Shown here: positions 31,432 to 43,136 of the stretch, one piece after another
How the letters are laid out: every line of letters begins with the position of its first letter
How positions within the stretch are numbered: position 1 is the first letter of the stretch
From: Actinomycetes bacterium
Lineage (GTDB): Bacteria; Actinomycetota; Actinomycetes; S36-B12
Reading direction: 5' to 3'
Length of the DNA: 43,136 bases
Assembly (NCBI GenBank): GCA_014190275.1
Contig: BJGE01000009.1
Coordinates: forward strand, 1 to 43,136
Program-made: the position numbers and the translations under genes
Notes under the pieces: generated by a model
Seen by the model: only the letters and a program-made list of their open reading frames with translations
What the model was told of the DNA's origin: nothing
Databases searched by the model: none

Positions 31432-32523
31432 TTACTTCGTCTTAACCGCTAGCAGGCGGTCGGTGTCGCCGAAGACCTCCATCCCTGCGCAATCGCCAAC
31501 ACCACTAAGTAGGACCCGACCGCTCGCATCCTCGTGTCGAATATTGATGATGGCATCTAGGGTTTCTTCGACGCGCTGGTGCATTGCGGTTCGAAGGGGC
31601 GCATGTAGCAGACCGCCGCGAACACGCTCGGCCGACAAGATCAGGCGCCCATCCGGCCCGTCCAGAGCCCAGTGCACCTGAGTGTCGTCAATGCGCAAGT
31701 GGGTCTCCCGCGAGCGGTTATAAGTTGCCCACTTGTATAGCTGACCGTGGTGCTTTAGCCCAACGATGAAGCCGCGGAATGAACTTCGCAGCCAAGGGAT
31801 CAGTGCTACCGAGGCAATAAGTGACGCCGATGCGTCCGCATCAATGTGATTGCTGTGCATCCAGACGTAGCCCGCGGGAAAGCCCTTACCCCAATCCTTT
31901 TCCAGATAGCCGCGGCCATCGTCAAATGACTTCTGGCTGCCTTCGACTTCGAGGCTGCCACATAATCCGTGGCCGAAGGAGACGATGCCGTGATAGCACT
32001 CCATGAACGGCACCAACCCGTACCAACCCATGATGCCGGGGCTGCGCCAGGTCACGGGCCACGGGTCCAAGCCACCGGTGAATTCGAGGTCGCCCCGCAG
32101 TTGGGGTAACTCAAGGTGCACCCCGGAAATCGAAAACCGGTTCGGCCCGACGCTGACCTGAAACTCATCTACCGATGCCTGGAACTGCGCGGTTGGGTAG
32201 CGGTGGTACCAGGAGCGGCCGGTTGCGCCGTCTAGAACTTGGACGAAAGCCTCATCGGTCGAGGTTGCTGATGGGCCGCCGATCCCGCGGAACACTCCGG
32301 GGATAACCGCCCACCGCGCTGACCGATCGGCCGACACCAGCTTCACGTACCAGCCCTCGAAGAACCCGGTGGTGACCCCGTGGCCGTGAAAGGCCTCGGG
32401 CCGGCGTAACCCGCGCACCGCCGCGATCGGTCCTTTCACGGATTCGCCTTTCTGGGGACGCTGGCCAATTGAGTCAAGTGTCACATCCTGATGGGGCTCT
32501 TGTTGAGCAGTCCGAAGGGACAT
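31432..32523 (-). CDS. Tocopherol-cyclase-like protein
   Basis: A 363-residue protein. FFEGWYVKLV at the start, YHGIVSFGHGL in the middle and YLEKDWGKGFPAGYVWMHSNHI later are signatures of the tocopherol cyclase family. The bacterial members mostly have unknown roles, and no other tocopherol genes are visible, so vitamin E synthesis is unlikely. There is no signal peptide. I use the ATG at 32523, which has TAGCCT seven bases upstream; the track's start at 32739 reads antisense through pntAA. It is divergent from pntAA with 30 bp between starts. Confidence 0.85.
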   Translation of the reverse strand: MSLRTAQQEPHQDVTLDSIGQRPQKGESVKGPIAAVRGLRRPEAFHGHGVTTGFFEGWYVKLVSADRSARWAVIPGVFRGIGGPSATSTDEAFVQVLDGATGRSWYHRYPTAQFQASVDEFQVSVGPNRFSISGVHLELPQLRGDLEFTGGLDPWPVTWRSPGIMGWYGLVPFMECYHGIVSFGHGLCGSLEVEGSQKSFDDGRGYLEKDWGKGFPAGYVWMHSNHIDADASASLIASVALIPWLRSSFRGFIVGLKHHGQLYKWATYNRSRETHLRIDDTQVHWALDGPDGRLILSAERVRGGLLHAPLRTAMHQRVEETLDAIINIRHEDASGRVLLSGVGDCAGMEVFGDTDRLLAVKTK

Positions 32524-32530
32524 TAGGGGC

Positions 32531-32546
32531 AGGCTAGCCCTAGGGT
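32531..32546. promoter_or_regulatory. Back-to-back divergent -10 boxes (tocopherol-cyclase-like / pntAA)
   Basis: TAGCCT on the minus strand (32536-32531) and TAGGGT on the plus strand (32541-32546) are four bases apart, each seven bases from its start codon. The arrangement is nearly mirror-symmetric. Confidence 0.5.
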
Positions 32547-32553
32547 GGCCACC

Positions 32554-33693
<1,140 letters not shown>

Positions 33694-33695
33694 GC

Positions 33696-34007
33696 ATGGA
33701 TGGCGTTGCACTCCTCACCATTTTCATCCTGAGCATTTTCGTCGGGTTTGAGGTCGTCTCCAAAGTCTCGACGGTGCTCCACACCCCGTTGATGTCGGGC
33801 GCGAACGCCATTCACGGCATCGTGCTCATCGGTGGCATCACGGTCACCGGATCGGCCACCCACCCTCTTGAGATCACCCTAGGTGTCATTGCAACCTTGC
33901 TGGGCGCGATCAACCTGGTCGGCGGCTTCGTTGTCACCGACCGCATGCTGGAGATGTTCAAGCCGAAGAAACCCGTTGCCCGATCCGATGATGGCGGTGG
34001 GGAATGA
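33696..34007 (+). CDS. pntAB: NAD(P) transhydrogenase subunit alpha part 2 (PntAB)
   Basis: A 103-residue membrane protein with three or four hydrophobic segments, including VLHTPLMSGANAIHGIVLIG, which is a strongly conserved PntAB stretch. It contributes to the proton channel with PntB. Two bases separate it from pntAA, and its stop overlaps the pntB start (ATGA). Confidence 0.95.
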   Translation: MDGVALLTIFILSIFVGFEVVSKVSTVLHTPLMSGANAIHGIVLIGGITVTGSATHPLEITLGVIATLLGAINLVGGFVVTDRMLEMFKPKKPVARSDDGGGE

Positions 34008-35377
34008 CACCAACCTGGGTGCAGTTGGCGAACCTACTCGCCGCGGTGCTGTTCATCTTCGCGCTCAAGGGTTTGTCGTCGCCGAAGAGTGCGCGCAACG
34101 GCAACCTGCTCGGGGCGGCAGGCGCCCTGCTAGCGACAGTTGTGCTTTTCATCAGCGGAATCCCGCTGGCGAACATTTTGCTGATCCTCGCGGCGGTGTT
34201 AATCGGTAGCGCAATCGGCTGGATCTCGGCCCGCAAAGTCCAGATGACCCAGATGCCGCAACTGGTGGCGCTATTTAACGGAGTCGGCGGCGGTGCGGCG
34301 GCGCTCGTGGCCGTCATTGAATACCTCGAAGTCGGTGGCGAGAACAAGATCTCGCTCGCGGCAACCGTATTTACGGTGGTCATCGGCTCGGTCTCGTTCA
34401 GCGGATCGATCATCACCTTCTTGAAGTTGCAAGAGCTGATGACCTCACGCCCGGTGATCATTCCCGCGGGCAAGTGGGTAACGATGCTAGTTGCCGCCCT
34501 CACCGTGATCGGCGCCGTCTGGCTGGTTATCAGCCCGCAGGTCTGGCTGCTGGCTGCGCTGCTGGTGCTCTCCTTAATCTTCGGGATGCTCTTCGTGCTA
34601 CCGGTTGGTGGCGCCGATGTGCCGATCGTCATCTCACTGCTGAACGCCTTCACCGGCCTGTCCGTCGCGGCATCTGGGTATGTGCTCGGCAACGTGCTGC
34701 TGATCATCGCCGGCACCTTGGTTGGCGCCTCGGGCACCCTCTTGACCAAGGAGATGGCCAAGGCCATGGGTCGCCCTATCACGTCAACCCTGTTCGGGGC
34801 GTTCAATGGCACCACCGCGGGCAATACCTCGACCGGTGGCGATCGTCCGGTGCGCTCGGGTGGCCCAAATGACGTCGCGATCATGCTTGGCTTTGCGAAC
34901 AAGGTGATCTTGGTGCCCGGTTACGGCCTGGCCGTGGCCCAAGCGCAGGGCACCCTACGCGAACTTGCCGATCTGCTCACCGCGCGTGGGGTCGAAGTTG
35001 ATTACGCAATTCACCCCGTCGCCGGTCGCATGCCGGGGCATATGAATGTGCTGCTCGCCGAGGCGAGTGTTCCATATGAGCAGCTCAAGGAAATGGACGA
35101 AATAAATCCGGAGTTCGCCTCAACCGATGTCGTGCTCGTAGTCGGAGCCAATGATGTCGTGAACCCGGCCGCGCGCACCGATAAGTCGGCGCCGATCTAT
35201 GGCATGCCGATCCTCAACGTGGATCAAGCCCAGCAGGTGGTGTTCTTGAAGCGGTCGATGCGTCCGGGCTTCGCCGGCATTGAGAACGAGATTCTCTATG
35301 ACCAAAAGACAATGTTGCTCTTTGGTGATGCCAAGGATTCATTGAACAAGGTGGTTTCGTCGCTGAAGAACCTTTAG
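34004..35377 (+). CDS. pntB: NAD(P) transhydrogenase subunit beta
   Basis: A 457-residue protein with about nine membrane segments (proton channel) and a C-terminal NADP(H)-binding domain III. Key motifs are GAFNGTTAGNTSTGGDRPV in the connecting part, VPGYGLAVAQAQG (the inverted Rossmann loop), HPVAGRMPGHMNVLLAEA and VVGANDVVNPAA. All three pnt genes are present and uninterrupted, so the enzyme should be functional. It converges with upp, 49 bp away. Confidence 0.96.
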   Translation: MTPTWVQLANLLAAVLFIFALKGLSSPKSARNGNLLGAAGALLATVVLFISGIPLANILLILAAVLIGSAIGWISARKVQMTQMPQLVALFNGVGGGAAALVAVIEYLEVGGENKISLAATVFTVVIGSVSFSGSIITFLKLQELMTSRPVIIPAGKWVTMLVAALTVIGAVWLVISPQVWLLAALLVLSLIFGMLFVLPVGGADVPIVISLLNAFTGLSVAASGYVLGNVLLIIAGTLVGASGTLLTKEMAKAMGRPITSTLFGAFNGTTAGNTSTGGDRPVRSGGPNDVAIMLGFANKVILVPGYGLAVAQAQGTLRELADLLTARGVEVDYAIHPVAGRMPGHMNVLLAEASVPYEQLKEMDEINPEFASTDVVLVVGANDVVNPAARTDKSAPIYGMPILNVDQAQQVVFLKRSMRPGFAGIENEILYDQKTMLLFGDAKDSLNKVVSSLKNL

Positions 35378-35426
35378 GGCAAGCCAAGTTGATCCGCAAT
35401 TACGTGTTGCATCTGCCTGGTGGGTA

Positions 35427-36065
35427 TTAGACGACGCCGTAAAGGCGGTCACCGGCATCCCCGAGCCCGGGCACGATGTAGCCCTTCTCATTTAGATGTG
35501 AATCTAGGGCGGCAGTTACGACGGTGACTTCGACATCTCGATCGTTGTACGCATCCTCGAGGCGTTTGACGCCTTCGGGCGCCGCGAGTAGGCAGATAGC
35601 CGTGACGTCACGGGCACCGCGCTCGAGCAGAATATCGATGGCCGCCACCAAGGTGCCGCCGGTTGCCAGCATCGGATCAAGGACGAACACCTGGCGGTTG
35701 GCGAGGTTCTGCGGCAGGCGATCGGCGTAGGTGGTGGCGAGCAGTGAATCCTCGTCTCGGACCATGCCCAAGAATCCGACTTCGGCGGTGGGCATCAACT
35801 TGACCATTCCATTGAGCATGCCCAGGCCGGCCCGCAGGATGGGCACCACGAGGGGCCGCGGATCGGCCATCTCGACACCCAGGCAATCGGCCACCGGCGT
35901 GGAGATGGCGACCGGCTGGACACGCAGGGTCTCGGTGGCCTCGTAGGCCAATAAAGTCACCAATTCCTCGGCCAGTAAGCGGAAGGTGGCCGACGAAGTC
36001 TCCGACCGGCGCAGCCGGGTGAGCTTGTGGGCCACGAGGGGGTGGTCGATCACCAGGGTGCGCAT
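35427..36065 (-). CDS. upp: Uracil phosphoribosyltransferase
   Basis: A 212-residue enzyme that makes UMP from uracil and PRPP in pyrimidine salvage. The PRPP-binding loop is [28 protein letters not shown] and GDAGDRLYG at the C-terminus (uracil site) are also diagnostic. The ORF track extends it to 36479, but the ATG at 36065 gives the normal length and has TACTCT seven bases upstream. It is divergent from the TadA-companion gene. Confidence 0.96.
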   Translation of the reverse strand: MRTLVIDHPLVAHKLTRLRRSETSSATFRLLAEELVTLLAYEATETLRVQPVAISTPVADCLGVEMADPRPLVVPILRAGLGMLNGMVKLMPTAEVGFLGMVRDEDSLLATTYADRLPQNLANRQVFVLDPMLATGGTLVAAIDILLERGARDVTAICLLAAPEGVKRLEDAYNDRDVEVTVVTAALDSHLNEKGYIVPGLGDAGDRLYGVV

Positions 36066-36072
36066 AGCGCCG

Positions 36073-36078
36073 AGAGTA
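36073..36078 (-). promoter_or_regulatory. -10 box for leaderless upp start
   Basis: TACTCT on the minus strand ends seven bases before the upp ATG. Confidence 0.45.
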
Positions 36079-36123
36079 GTGGTCGACCGGCGGAGAAGGT
36101 ACCCGACGTGCCACCATCTACCC

Positions 36124-36615
36124 ATGGAAACGCAGCAGATGGACGCCGACTCGATTGACTTCGCGGTCGCGGTCTGGCGTGAGGAGGGCCAGTGGCTGGC
36201 TTCAGCCTTGCCGGCGCGCGTGGCAACCTCGATGGATGAACTCACCAAAGCGCTGCGGCAACTGCCGGGCGAAGGTGGGGTTTTTGGCCTTGTAGGCATC
36301 GTTGATGAGTACTTCATTGTGGTACGCGAGGTTGCGGGCTCCGCTCGCGCGATGATCAGCGATGGTGCAGCGATTTTGGACTGGGCGCTTGCCGAAGAGG
36401 CCGCCGATGTAATAGGCCTCGATATTGACGACGATGATCTTGAGGATTTCGAGCCCGTTGGCGACATGAACATCTTCACTGATTTCGGACTCGATGCTGA
36501 TGAGCTTGGCCTGCTTTGCCGCGATGAAGACCTTTATCCGGATCAACAGATCAAGGCCATTGCCAAGCGGCTCGGTTTCAGCCAGCAATTGAAATCAGTG
36601 CTGCGCGCGAACTAA
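36124..36615 (+). CDS. tRNA adenosine deaminase-associated protein
   Basis: A 163-residue acidic protein of an actinobacterial family that regularly precedes tadA. Visible are [35 protein letters not shown], and a run of Asp/Glu ([12 protein letters not shown]) near the middle. The start is the ATG at 36124; the track's 35986 would run into upp. Its TAA overlaps the tadA ATG. The biochemical role is unknown; a partner role for TadA is inferred from constant neighbourhood. Confidence 0.85.
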   Translation: METQQMDADSIDFAVAVWREEGQWLASALPARVATSMDELTKALRQLPGEGGVFGLVGIVDEYFIVVREVAGSARAMISDGAAILDWALAEEAADVIGLDIDDDDLEDFEPVGDMNIFTDFGLDADELGLLCRDEDLYPDQQIKAIAKRLGFSQQLKSVLRAN

Positions 36616-37091
36616 TGCACTCCAAAGATTCAGATCTCGAACTGATGCAGGTAGCCATGGCCTGCGCCCGCGTAGCAGGTGAAGCCGGCGATATTCCGAT
36701 CGGCGCGGTGGTCGTCGATTCGACCGGTCGAGTCATCGCCAGCGCGCACAACAGTCGAGAGGCTCTAACCGACCCGACGGCGCACGCGGAGATACTTGCG
36801 TTGCGCGCAGCGGCCCTTGCGCTTGGGGGTTGGCGTCTTACCGGCTGCACCCTCGTGGTTACCTTGGAGCCGTGCCCGATGTGCGCGGGGGCGGTCGTCA
36901 TGTCGCGGGTGGACCGGCTGGTATTCGGTGCCTGGAACCTTGAGTACGGAGCCGCCGGTTCCAACTGGGATTTAGTCCGCGACCGAAGGCTAAACCACCG
37001 ACCCGAGGTCGTCGGTGGAGTAATGGCCGAGGAGTGTGGCACGCTAGTGCGAGGGTTCCTAGCCACCCACCGCGCCACGCAGGAGGCCTGA
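36615..37091 (+). CDS. tadA: tRNA-specific adenosine deaminase
   Basis: A 158-residue zinc deaminase. The active site is visible as HAE (in DPTAHAEILALR) and the zinc-binding PCPMCAGAVVMSRV. It converts A34 to inosine in tRNA-Arg(ACG), a tRNA that is itself encoded at 11408. The C-terminal tail is typical of TadA. TAATG overlap upstream and TGATG overlap downstream show a three-gene operon. Confidence 0.95.
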   Translation: MHSKDSDLELMQVAMACARVAGEAGDIPIGAVVVDSTGRVIASAHNSREALTDPTAHAEILALRAAALALGGWRLTGCTLVVTLEPCPMCAGAVVMSRVDRLVFGAWNLEYGAAGSNWDLVRDRRLNHRPEVVGGVMAEECGTLVRGFLATHRATQEA

Positions 37092-37711
37092 TGAGCTATC
37101 GCGAGAGCTCCATCACCCGTCGCCCGTCCCCGCGCCGCCGGCCGTCAACCTGGCGCCTGCTGATATTCATTTTGGTTGGCATTTTCGTGCTGTTCGCTAT
37201 CGGGTTTGGTATCTCGCTTATCTTCCGAGGTGGTGATGCCCCACAGGCTGACCCAGCGCAAAGCGTGATGGCACAGCCGCTGCCGTGTGAAACCACGATG
37301 GTCAATCCGGCCGAGGTGCTGCCGATCAGCAGCAAGGTCAAGGTTTCGGTCTATAACTCTACGAACAAAATCGGGTTGGCGGGCGACACTGCCAAAGTGC
37401 TCAAGGCCCGCGGATTTCTCATCAATGAGGTTGGTAACGACCCGATGAGCAAGAACGTTCAAGGTGTTGCTGAAATTCGCTACGGCCCCAAAGGTGCTGC
37501 CCGCGCGCAGTTGCTCGCCTTCCACCTTCCGGGCGCGGTCCTAGTGCAGGACAACCGATCGGGCAAGATCGTTGACGTAGCGATCGGCGCGGCCTTCATC
37601 AAACTGGAGGGTGAAGCCCAGATCGCGGCCGCGATGGCGTCACCATCGCCATCAACTTCTGGCCCCGGCTGCTCTGGTGCCGAAATCTCGCCCTCGCCCA
37701 GCGCCCCGTGA
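37091..37711 (+). CDS. LytR C-terminal-domain protein (membrane-anchored)
   Basis: A 206-residue protein: basic N-terminus with many Arg/Ser, one membrane segment (LLIFILVGIFVLFAIGFGISLIF, about 24-46), then an extracytoplasmic LytR_C domain with VSVYNSTNKIGLAGDTAKVLKARG and AEIRYGPKG, and a Pro/Ser tail. Stand-alone LytR_C proteins are found in actinobacteria; their role in envelope biology is unclear. The AGGAGG site four bases before the ATG decides the start over the track's 37034, and the start overlaps the tadA stop. Confidence 0.85.
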   Translation: MSYRESSITRRPSPRRRPSTWRLLIFILVGIFVLFAIGFGISLIFRGGDAPQADPAQSVMAQPLPCETTMVNPAEVLPISSKVKVSVYNSTNKIGLAGDTAKVLKARGFLINEVGNDPMSKNVQGVAEIRYGPKGAARAQLLAFHLPGAVLVQDNRSGKIVDVAIGAAFIKLEGEAQIAAAMASPSPSTSGPGCSGAEISPSPSAP

Positions 37712-37742
37712 TTTAACCTGAAGTCTGCGAAGCGGGCGGGCT

Positions 37743-37832
37743 TGGCGGTGGCGGTGGGATTTGAACCCACGGTGGAGTTTCCCCCACACACGCTTTCGAG
37801 GCGTGCTCCTTTGGCCGCTCGGACACGCCACC
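37743..37832 (-). tRNA. tRNA-Ser (anticodon CGA)
   Basis: Acceptor arms GGTGGCG/CGCCACC pair and CCA is encoded. The anticodon stem CACGC/GCGTG encloses CTCGAAA, giving CGA. A long variable arm and T arm GTGGG-TTCAAAT-CCCAC are present. It reads UCG. Confidence 0.95.
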
Positions 37833-37916
37833 GCGGAGCACTTTACAAGCGTCGCGCATCCGAGGTGATCAGGACCGGGGGTAGCAGGTATTTGCCGGCT
37901 GCCCTATTCGAAGGAG

Positions 37917-38001
37917 CGGAGGATAGGGGATTTGAACCCCTGAGGGGTTTCCCCCAACCCGCTTTCCAAGCGAGCGCCATAGGCCACTAGGCGAATCCTC
38001 C
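37917..38001 (-). tRNA. tRNA-Ser (anticodon GGA)
   Basis: Acceptor arms GGAGGAT/ATCCTCC pair; discriminator G; CCA is not encoded. Anticodon loop TTGGAAA gives GGA. Long variable arm (GGGGG/CCCC type) and T arm GGGG-TTCAAAT-CCCC fit serine. It reads UCC/UCU. The ORF at 37742 over these tRNAs is spurious. Confidence 0.95.
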
Positions 38002-38088
38002 GCTCCGGAGATTACAAGTGCTCACCACTGCCGGTGCACATGGCTACCGCTATTCCCAGTACCGGTGCGGCGGCGTTACCCTTGTAGT

Positions 38089-38176
38089 GACCCCTCGTGC
38101 GGTGTCACCTCGCTGAACCCCCCCAGGGCCGGAAGGCAGCAAGGGCAGGCGGGCTCTGATGGGTGCGCGGGGGGTC
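38089..38176 (+). ncRNA. ffs: Small signal recognition particle RNA (4.5S type)
   Basis: The conserved apical loop region CAGGGCCGGAAGGCAGCAAG (SRP54/Ffh-binding asymmetric loop and GGAA tetraloop) is unmistakable. Outer arms GACCCC and GGGGTC close the helix. The RNA would be about 88-95 nt, with ends accurate to a few bases. It guides ribosomes making membrane proteins to the membrane with Ffh. Location just before dnaX is common in actinobacteria. Confidence 0.93.
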
Positions 38177-38251
38177 CCTGTATCGGCCCGCAACTTATCT
38201 AGCCGGCAACTTTTCTACCCTGCAACCGCGAGCCTGGTCACAGTGGGCAGT

Positions 38252-38257
38252 TAAGGT
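38252..38257 (+). promoter_or_regulatory. -10 box deciding the dnaX start
   Basis: TAAGGT ends seven bases before the GTG at 38265, supporting this GTG over the ATG at 38271 (13 bases away). Confidence 0.45.
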
Positions 38258-38264
38258 GGCGCAT

Positions 38265-40022
38265 GTGTCCATGGCTTTGTATCGCACCTATCGCCCTGCG
38301 ACCTTGGATGAAGTCGTCGGTCAAGAGCATGTCACCGGGCCGCTGCGCCGAGCCTTAGCCAATGACCGCGTCCACCACGCGTATTTGTTCTCCGGACCCC
38401 GCGGCTGCGGCAAGACCTCAACCGCCCGCATCATGGCCCGCTCCCTTAACTGCGAGCAGGGTCCAACTCCGGATCCGTGCGGAGTCTGCCAAAGTTGCAC
38501 CGACCTTGCGGCCAACGGCCCGGGATCACTTGATGTGATCGAACTTGATGCGGCCAGCCACGGTGGTGTCGACGACACCCGTGATCTGCGCGAGCGCGCG
38601 ATGTTTGCCCCGGCTTCATCGCGTTACAAGATTTACATCATCGATGAGGCCCATATGGTCTCATCGGCGGGCTTCAACGCCCTGCTCAAACTGGTTGAGG
38701 AGCCGCCGGAGCACGTGCGGTTCATCTTTGCGACCACCGAGGCCGAGAAAGTGCTGCCGACCATCCGGTCTCGCACCCACAACTACACCTTCCGGCTGCT
38801 GCCGGTGAAATTACTGCAGGAGCACCTGGCCACCGTCTGCGCGGCCGAAGGCATCTCGGCCGAGCCGGCGGCATTGGCCTTGATCGCGCGTGCCGGTGCG
38901 GGCAGTGTGCGCGACAGTCTCTCGGTGCTCGGCCAAGTAATTTCTGGCAGTGGCCCCGATGGCGTGACCTACGCCGAGGCGGTGTTGCAGTTGGGCATGA
39001 CCGACGCCACCTTGCTAGATGAAACCATTGATTCCCTCGCCACGCATGACGGTGCGGCCCTTTTCATCGTCATCGATCGCGTGATGGAGGCCGGACATGA
39101 GCCGCGCCGGTTCGTCACAGACCTGCTTGAACGCCTACGCGACCTCATCGTTTTGCAGAATGTGCCAGGGGCCGTCGAAACCGGCTTGATCGATGCGCCA
39201 GATGATCAGGTCGCCCGCGAGATCGAGCAGGCCCGACTCTTCGGCGCCGCTGAACTGGCGCGGGCAGCCGATGTGGTGAGCGAAACCCTGAGCGCACTAA
39301 AGGGTGCCACCGCTCCTAGGTTGCAACTTGAGCTGATGGTGGCGCGCTTACTCCTGCCCGCGGCCGATGCTGATGAGCGCGGATTTATGGCACGCCTTGA
39401 TCAACTCGAACGGCGCCTGTCGACCGGTGGGATCCAGCAGGCAGTTGCTGCACAGACCTCTATGCAGTCTTCTGCAATTGCACCGGCACCGACAGCTCGC
39501 CCCCGCAAGTTGTCAGAAGTCGCACCCTCTACCGGTAAGGCAGCGGCTGGTGCAGAACCGGTGGTAGTCGAGTCGGCGGCAGCCGAACCCGTGGTAGCCG
39601 CCGCGGCAAGTGGCTCGGGCCTGACCGAGCTGAAGTCGATGTGGCCGGCGATCCTTGATGCGGTTAAGTCTTATTCGCGGGTGGCATGGGTGCTCTTCAG
39701 CGTCTCGGCACCGCTGTCGCTCGAAAATGGGGTGCTGGCCGTTGGCCTTGATAACGCGAACAAGATCAACAATGCACGCGCGAGCGGCCACGATGAACGC
39801 CTGCGGCAGGCAATCCTTGACGTGATGCACCTTGACGTCCAGATTGATGTAGTGCTCGCACCCGATGCCGCTTCGACCGCAATTGCAACCGGCGCCAAAC
39901 GCGCGGGCTCTCCGGTTGACGATACGCCGAGCTTGGATGATGAAAACCTGGATGACGCTTCCGGAGTCGACCTAGCTTTGCGCGAACTCGGTGCCACGCA
40001 AATCGGCGAGATCGAGCACTGA
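38265..40022 (+). CDS. dnaX: DNA polymerase III subunit gamma/tau
   Basis: A 585-residue clamp-loader ATPase. [21 protein letters not shown] at the start (shown in part), Walker [15 protein letters not shown], zinc-binding Cys ([10 protein letters not shown]), Walker [12 protein letters not shown] and sensor region [11 protein letters not shown] are all present. An Ala/Val-rich linker leads to a short C-terminal tau-like domain. It loads the sliding clamp and ties the replisome. The track's ORF from 38163 runs into the SRP RNA, so I start at GTG 38265. One base separates its stop from the recR start. Confidence 0.95.
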   Translation: MSMALYRTYRPATLDEVVGQEHVTGPLRRALANDRVHHAYLFSGPRGCGKTSTARIMARSLNCEQGPTPDPCGVCQSCTDLAANGPGSLDVIELDAASHGGVDDTRDLRERAMFAPASSRYKIYIIDEAHMVSSAGFNALLKLVEEPPEHVRFIFATTEAEKVLPTIRSRTHNYTFRLLPVKLLQEHLATVCAAEGISAEPAALALIARAGAGSVRDSLSVLGQVISGSGPDGVTYAEAVLQLGMTDATLLDETIDSLATHDGAALFIVIDRVMEAGHEPRRFVTDLLERLRDLIVLQNVPGAVETGLIDAPDDQVAREIEQARLFGAAELARAADVVSETLSALKGATAPRLQLELMVARLLLPAADADERGFMARLDQLERRLSTGGIQQAVAAQTSMQSSAIAPAPTARPRKLSEVAPSTGKAAAGAEPVVVESAAAEPVVAAAASGSGLTELKSMWPAILDAVKSYSRVAWVLFSVSAPLSLENGVLAVGLDNANKINNARASGHDERLRQAILDVMHLDVQIDVVLAPDAASTAIATGAKRAGSPVDDTPSLDDENLDDASGVDLALRELGATQIGEIEH

Positions 40023-40023
40023 C

Positions 40024-40617
40024 GTGTATGAGGGCGTAGTCCAAGACCTTATTGATGAGTTGGGCCGGCTCCCTGGGGTTGGCCCCAAGAGTGCGCAGCG
40101 GATCGCCTTCCACATTCTCGCGAGCGATCCAATCGACGTCGAGCGCTTGGCTCATGCGCTCCGCGAAGTAAAAGACAAGGTTCAGTTCTGCGTTGTCTGC
40201 GGTAATGTGGCCGAAGAAGATCACTGCCGCATCTGCCGTGACCCAAAGCGTGATCTAACGATCTTGTGCGTAGTCGAAGAATCTAAGGATGTAGTCGCGA
40301 TCGAGAAGACCCGTGAGTTCCGCGGGCGTTATCACGTACTAGGCGGTGCCATCAGCCCGATCGAAGGTATCGGCCCAGATGCCTTGCGGATTCGCGAGTT
40401 GATAGCGAGGTTGGCCGACGGCGCGATCACCGAAGTTATTTTGGCAACGGATCCGAACCTAGAAGGTGAAGCCACCGCAACTTACCTAGCGCGGTTGATC
40501 ACGCCACTTGGGATCGCGGTGTCACGGCTGGCAAGTGGCCTGCCGGTTGGCGGAGACCTAGAGTATGCCGATGAAGTCACCCTAGGTAGGGCTTTTGAAG
40601 GTCGGCGCCTCGTGTAA
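40024..40617 (+). CDS. recR: Recombination mediator RecR
   Basis: A 197-residue protein of RecFOR repair, loading RecA at gaps. It starts [20 protein letters not shown] with the helix-hairpin-helix, followed by the four-Cys zinc finger ([19 protein letters not shown]) and a Toprim domain ([29 protein letters not shown]). The GTG at 40024 gives the standard RecR length; the track's 39991 start lies inside dnaX. Operon with dnaX. Confidence 0.96.
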   Translation: MYEGVVQDLIDELGRLPGVGPKSAQRIAFHILASDPIDVERLAHALREVKDKVQFCVVCGNVAEEDHCRICRDPKRDLTILCVVEESKDVVAIEKTREFRGRYHVLGGAISPIEGIGPDALRIRELIARLADGAITEVILATDPNLEGEATATYLARLITPLGIAVSRLASGLPVGGDLEYADEVTLGRAFEGRRLV

Positions 40618-40680
40618 AGGTGTCGCCGAGATTGACCTCGATAACCGGCCACGAAGCCGCAGTTATTAGAATTACGCATT

Positions 40681-43013
<2,333 letters not shown>

Positions 43014-43100
43014 CCGGGCCAGCACCATTAGTTACTCGTCGTTGCTTTCGAAGCAGGCCGCATACTGTGAGCAGCACATCGAATTTACGTGCGCTGGGCT

Positions 43101-43130
43101 CGCGGTGCCGCTGATTCCGGCGGCACCGCG
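43101..43130. terminator. Strong hairpin after asd
   Basis: An 11-bp perfect stem CGCGGTGCCGC/GCGGCACCGCG with an 8-base loop lies 87 bp after asd. No T-run is seen before the window ends, so it may be a terminator, a structured leader of the next gene, or just GC-rich coding DNA. Confidence 0.35.
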
Positions 43131-43136
43131 GCGGGC

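Noticed and set aside
37742-37990. 82-residue plus-strand ORF at the two serine tRNAs
   Set aside because: It is a shadow of the tRNA genes; phrases such as GFEPT are typical false translations of tRNA T arms.

Overview
The window looks like chromosomal DNA of an actinobacterium (Actinomycetota) of moderately high G+C. The evidence is a tadA gene preceded by its actinobacterial companion gene, a LytR C-terminal-domain protein, a septum-formation-family secreted protein, split pntAA/pntAB/pntB transhydrogenase genes, small SRP RNA next to dnaX-recR, an ask-asd operon, and widespread leaderless-type starts in which a TAnnnT or CAnnnT box sits 5-8 nt before the start codon. I cannot name the genus.

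Layout. 1-765: 3' part of a zinc alcohol dehydrogenase. 842-6350: a sugar module with a Gfo/Idh/MocA oxidoreductase, a fructose/ribose-type ABC importer (binding protein, permease, ATPase on the minus strand) and a divergent LacI-type regulator flanked by palindromic operators. 6313-8042: a two-gene minus-strand operon of a ROK-type kinase and an EamA exporter, with two tandem palindromic repeats upstream. 8154-8246: tRNA-Ser(GCU). 8270-11343: a Tat-dependent Rieske protein, a small unknown protein and a large Pro/Thr-rich polytopic membrane protein. 11408-11480: tRNA-Arg(ACG).

11481-about 21700: a visibly AT-richer block of unlike codon use, probably a horizontally acquired island next to tRNA-Arg. 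It carries a tight operon: isochorismatase-fold amidase, NMN-adenylyltransferase-like nucleotidyltransferase, archaeal-type phosphoglycerate-mutase-like protein, acyl-CoA dehydrogenase homologue, MmgE/PrpD protein, a selenide,water dikinase (SelD) and a class III CoA-transferase. A small unknown protein and a GT20 (trehalose-6-phosphate-synthase-like) glycosyltransferase follow. No SelA, SelB or tRNA-Sec is visible, so this SelD may feed a small-molecule pathway. This is the best candidate here for an undescribed system; its product is unknown to me.

21705-32523: mixed genes: serine hydrolase, FkbM-type methyltransferase, ABC-F protein, NDH-2, secretory lipase, amine oxidase, septum-formation-family protein, ParA-like ATPase and a tocopherol-cyclase-like protein. 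32554-43136: housekeeping genes: pntAA-pntAB-pntB, upp, tadA with its companion, a LytR_C protein, two serine tRNAs (CGA, GGA), SRP RNA, dnaX, recR, ask and asd.

Two regulatory themes recur. First genes of transcription units mostly have a -10-like box just before the start codon, whereas several operon-internal and a few other genes have Shine-Dalgarno sites. Two divergent gene pairs have back-to-back start regions of only 25 and 30 bp with touching or shared -10 boxes. All identifications come from reading motifs by eye; no database search or computation was run.
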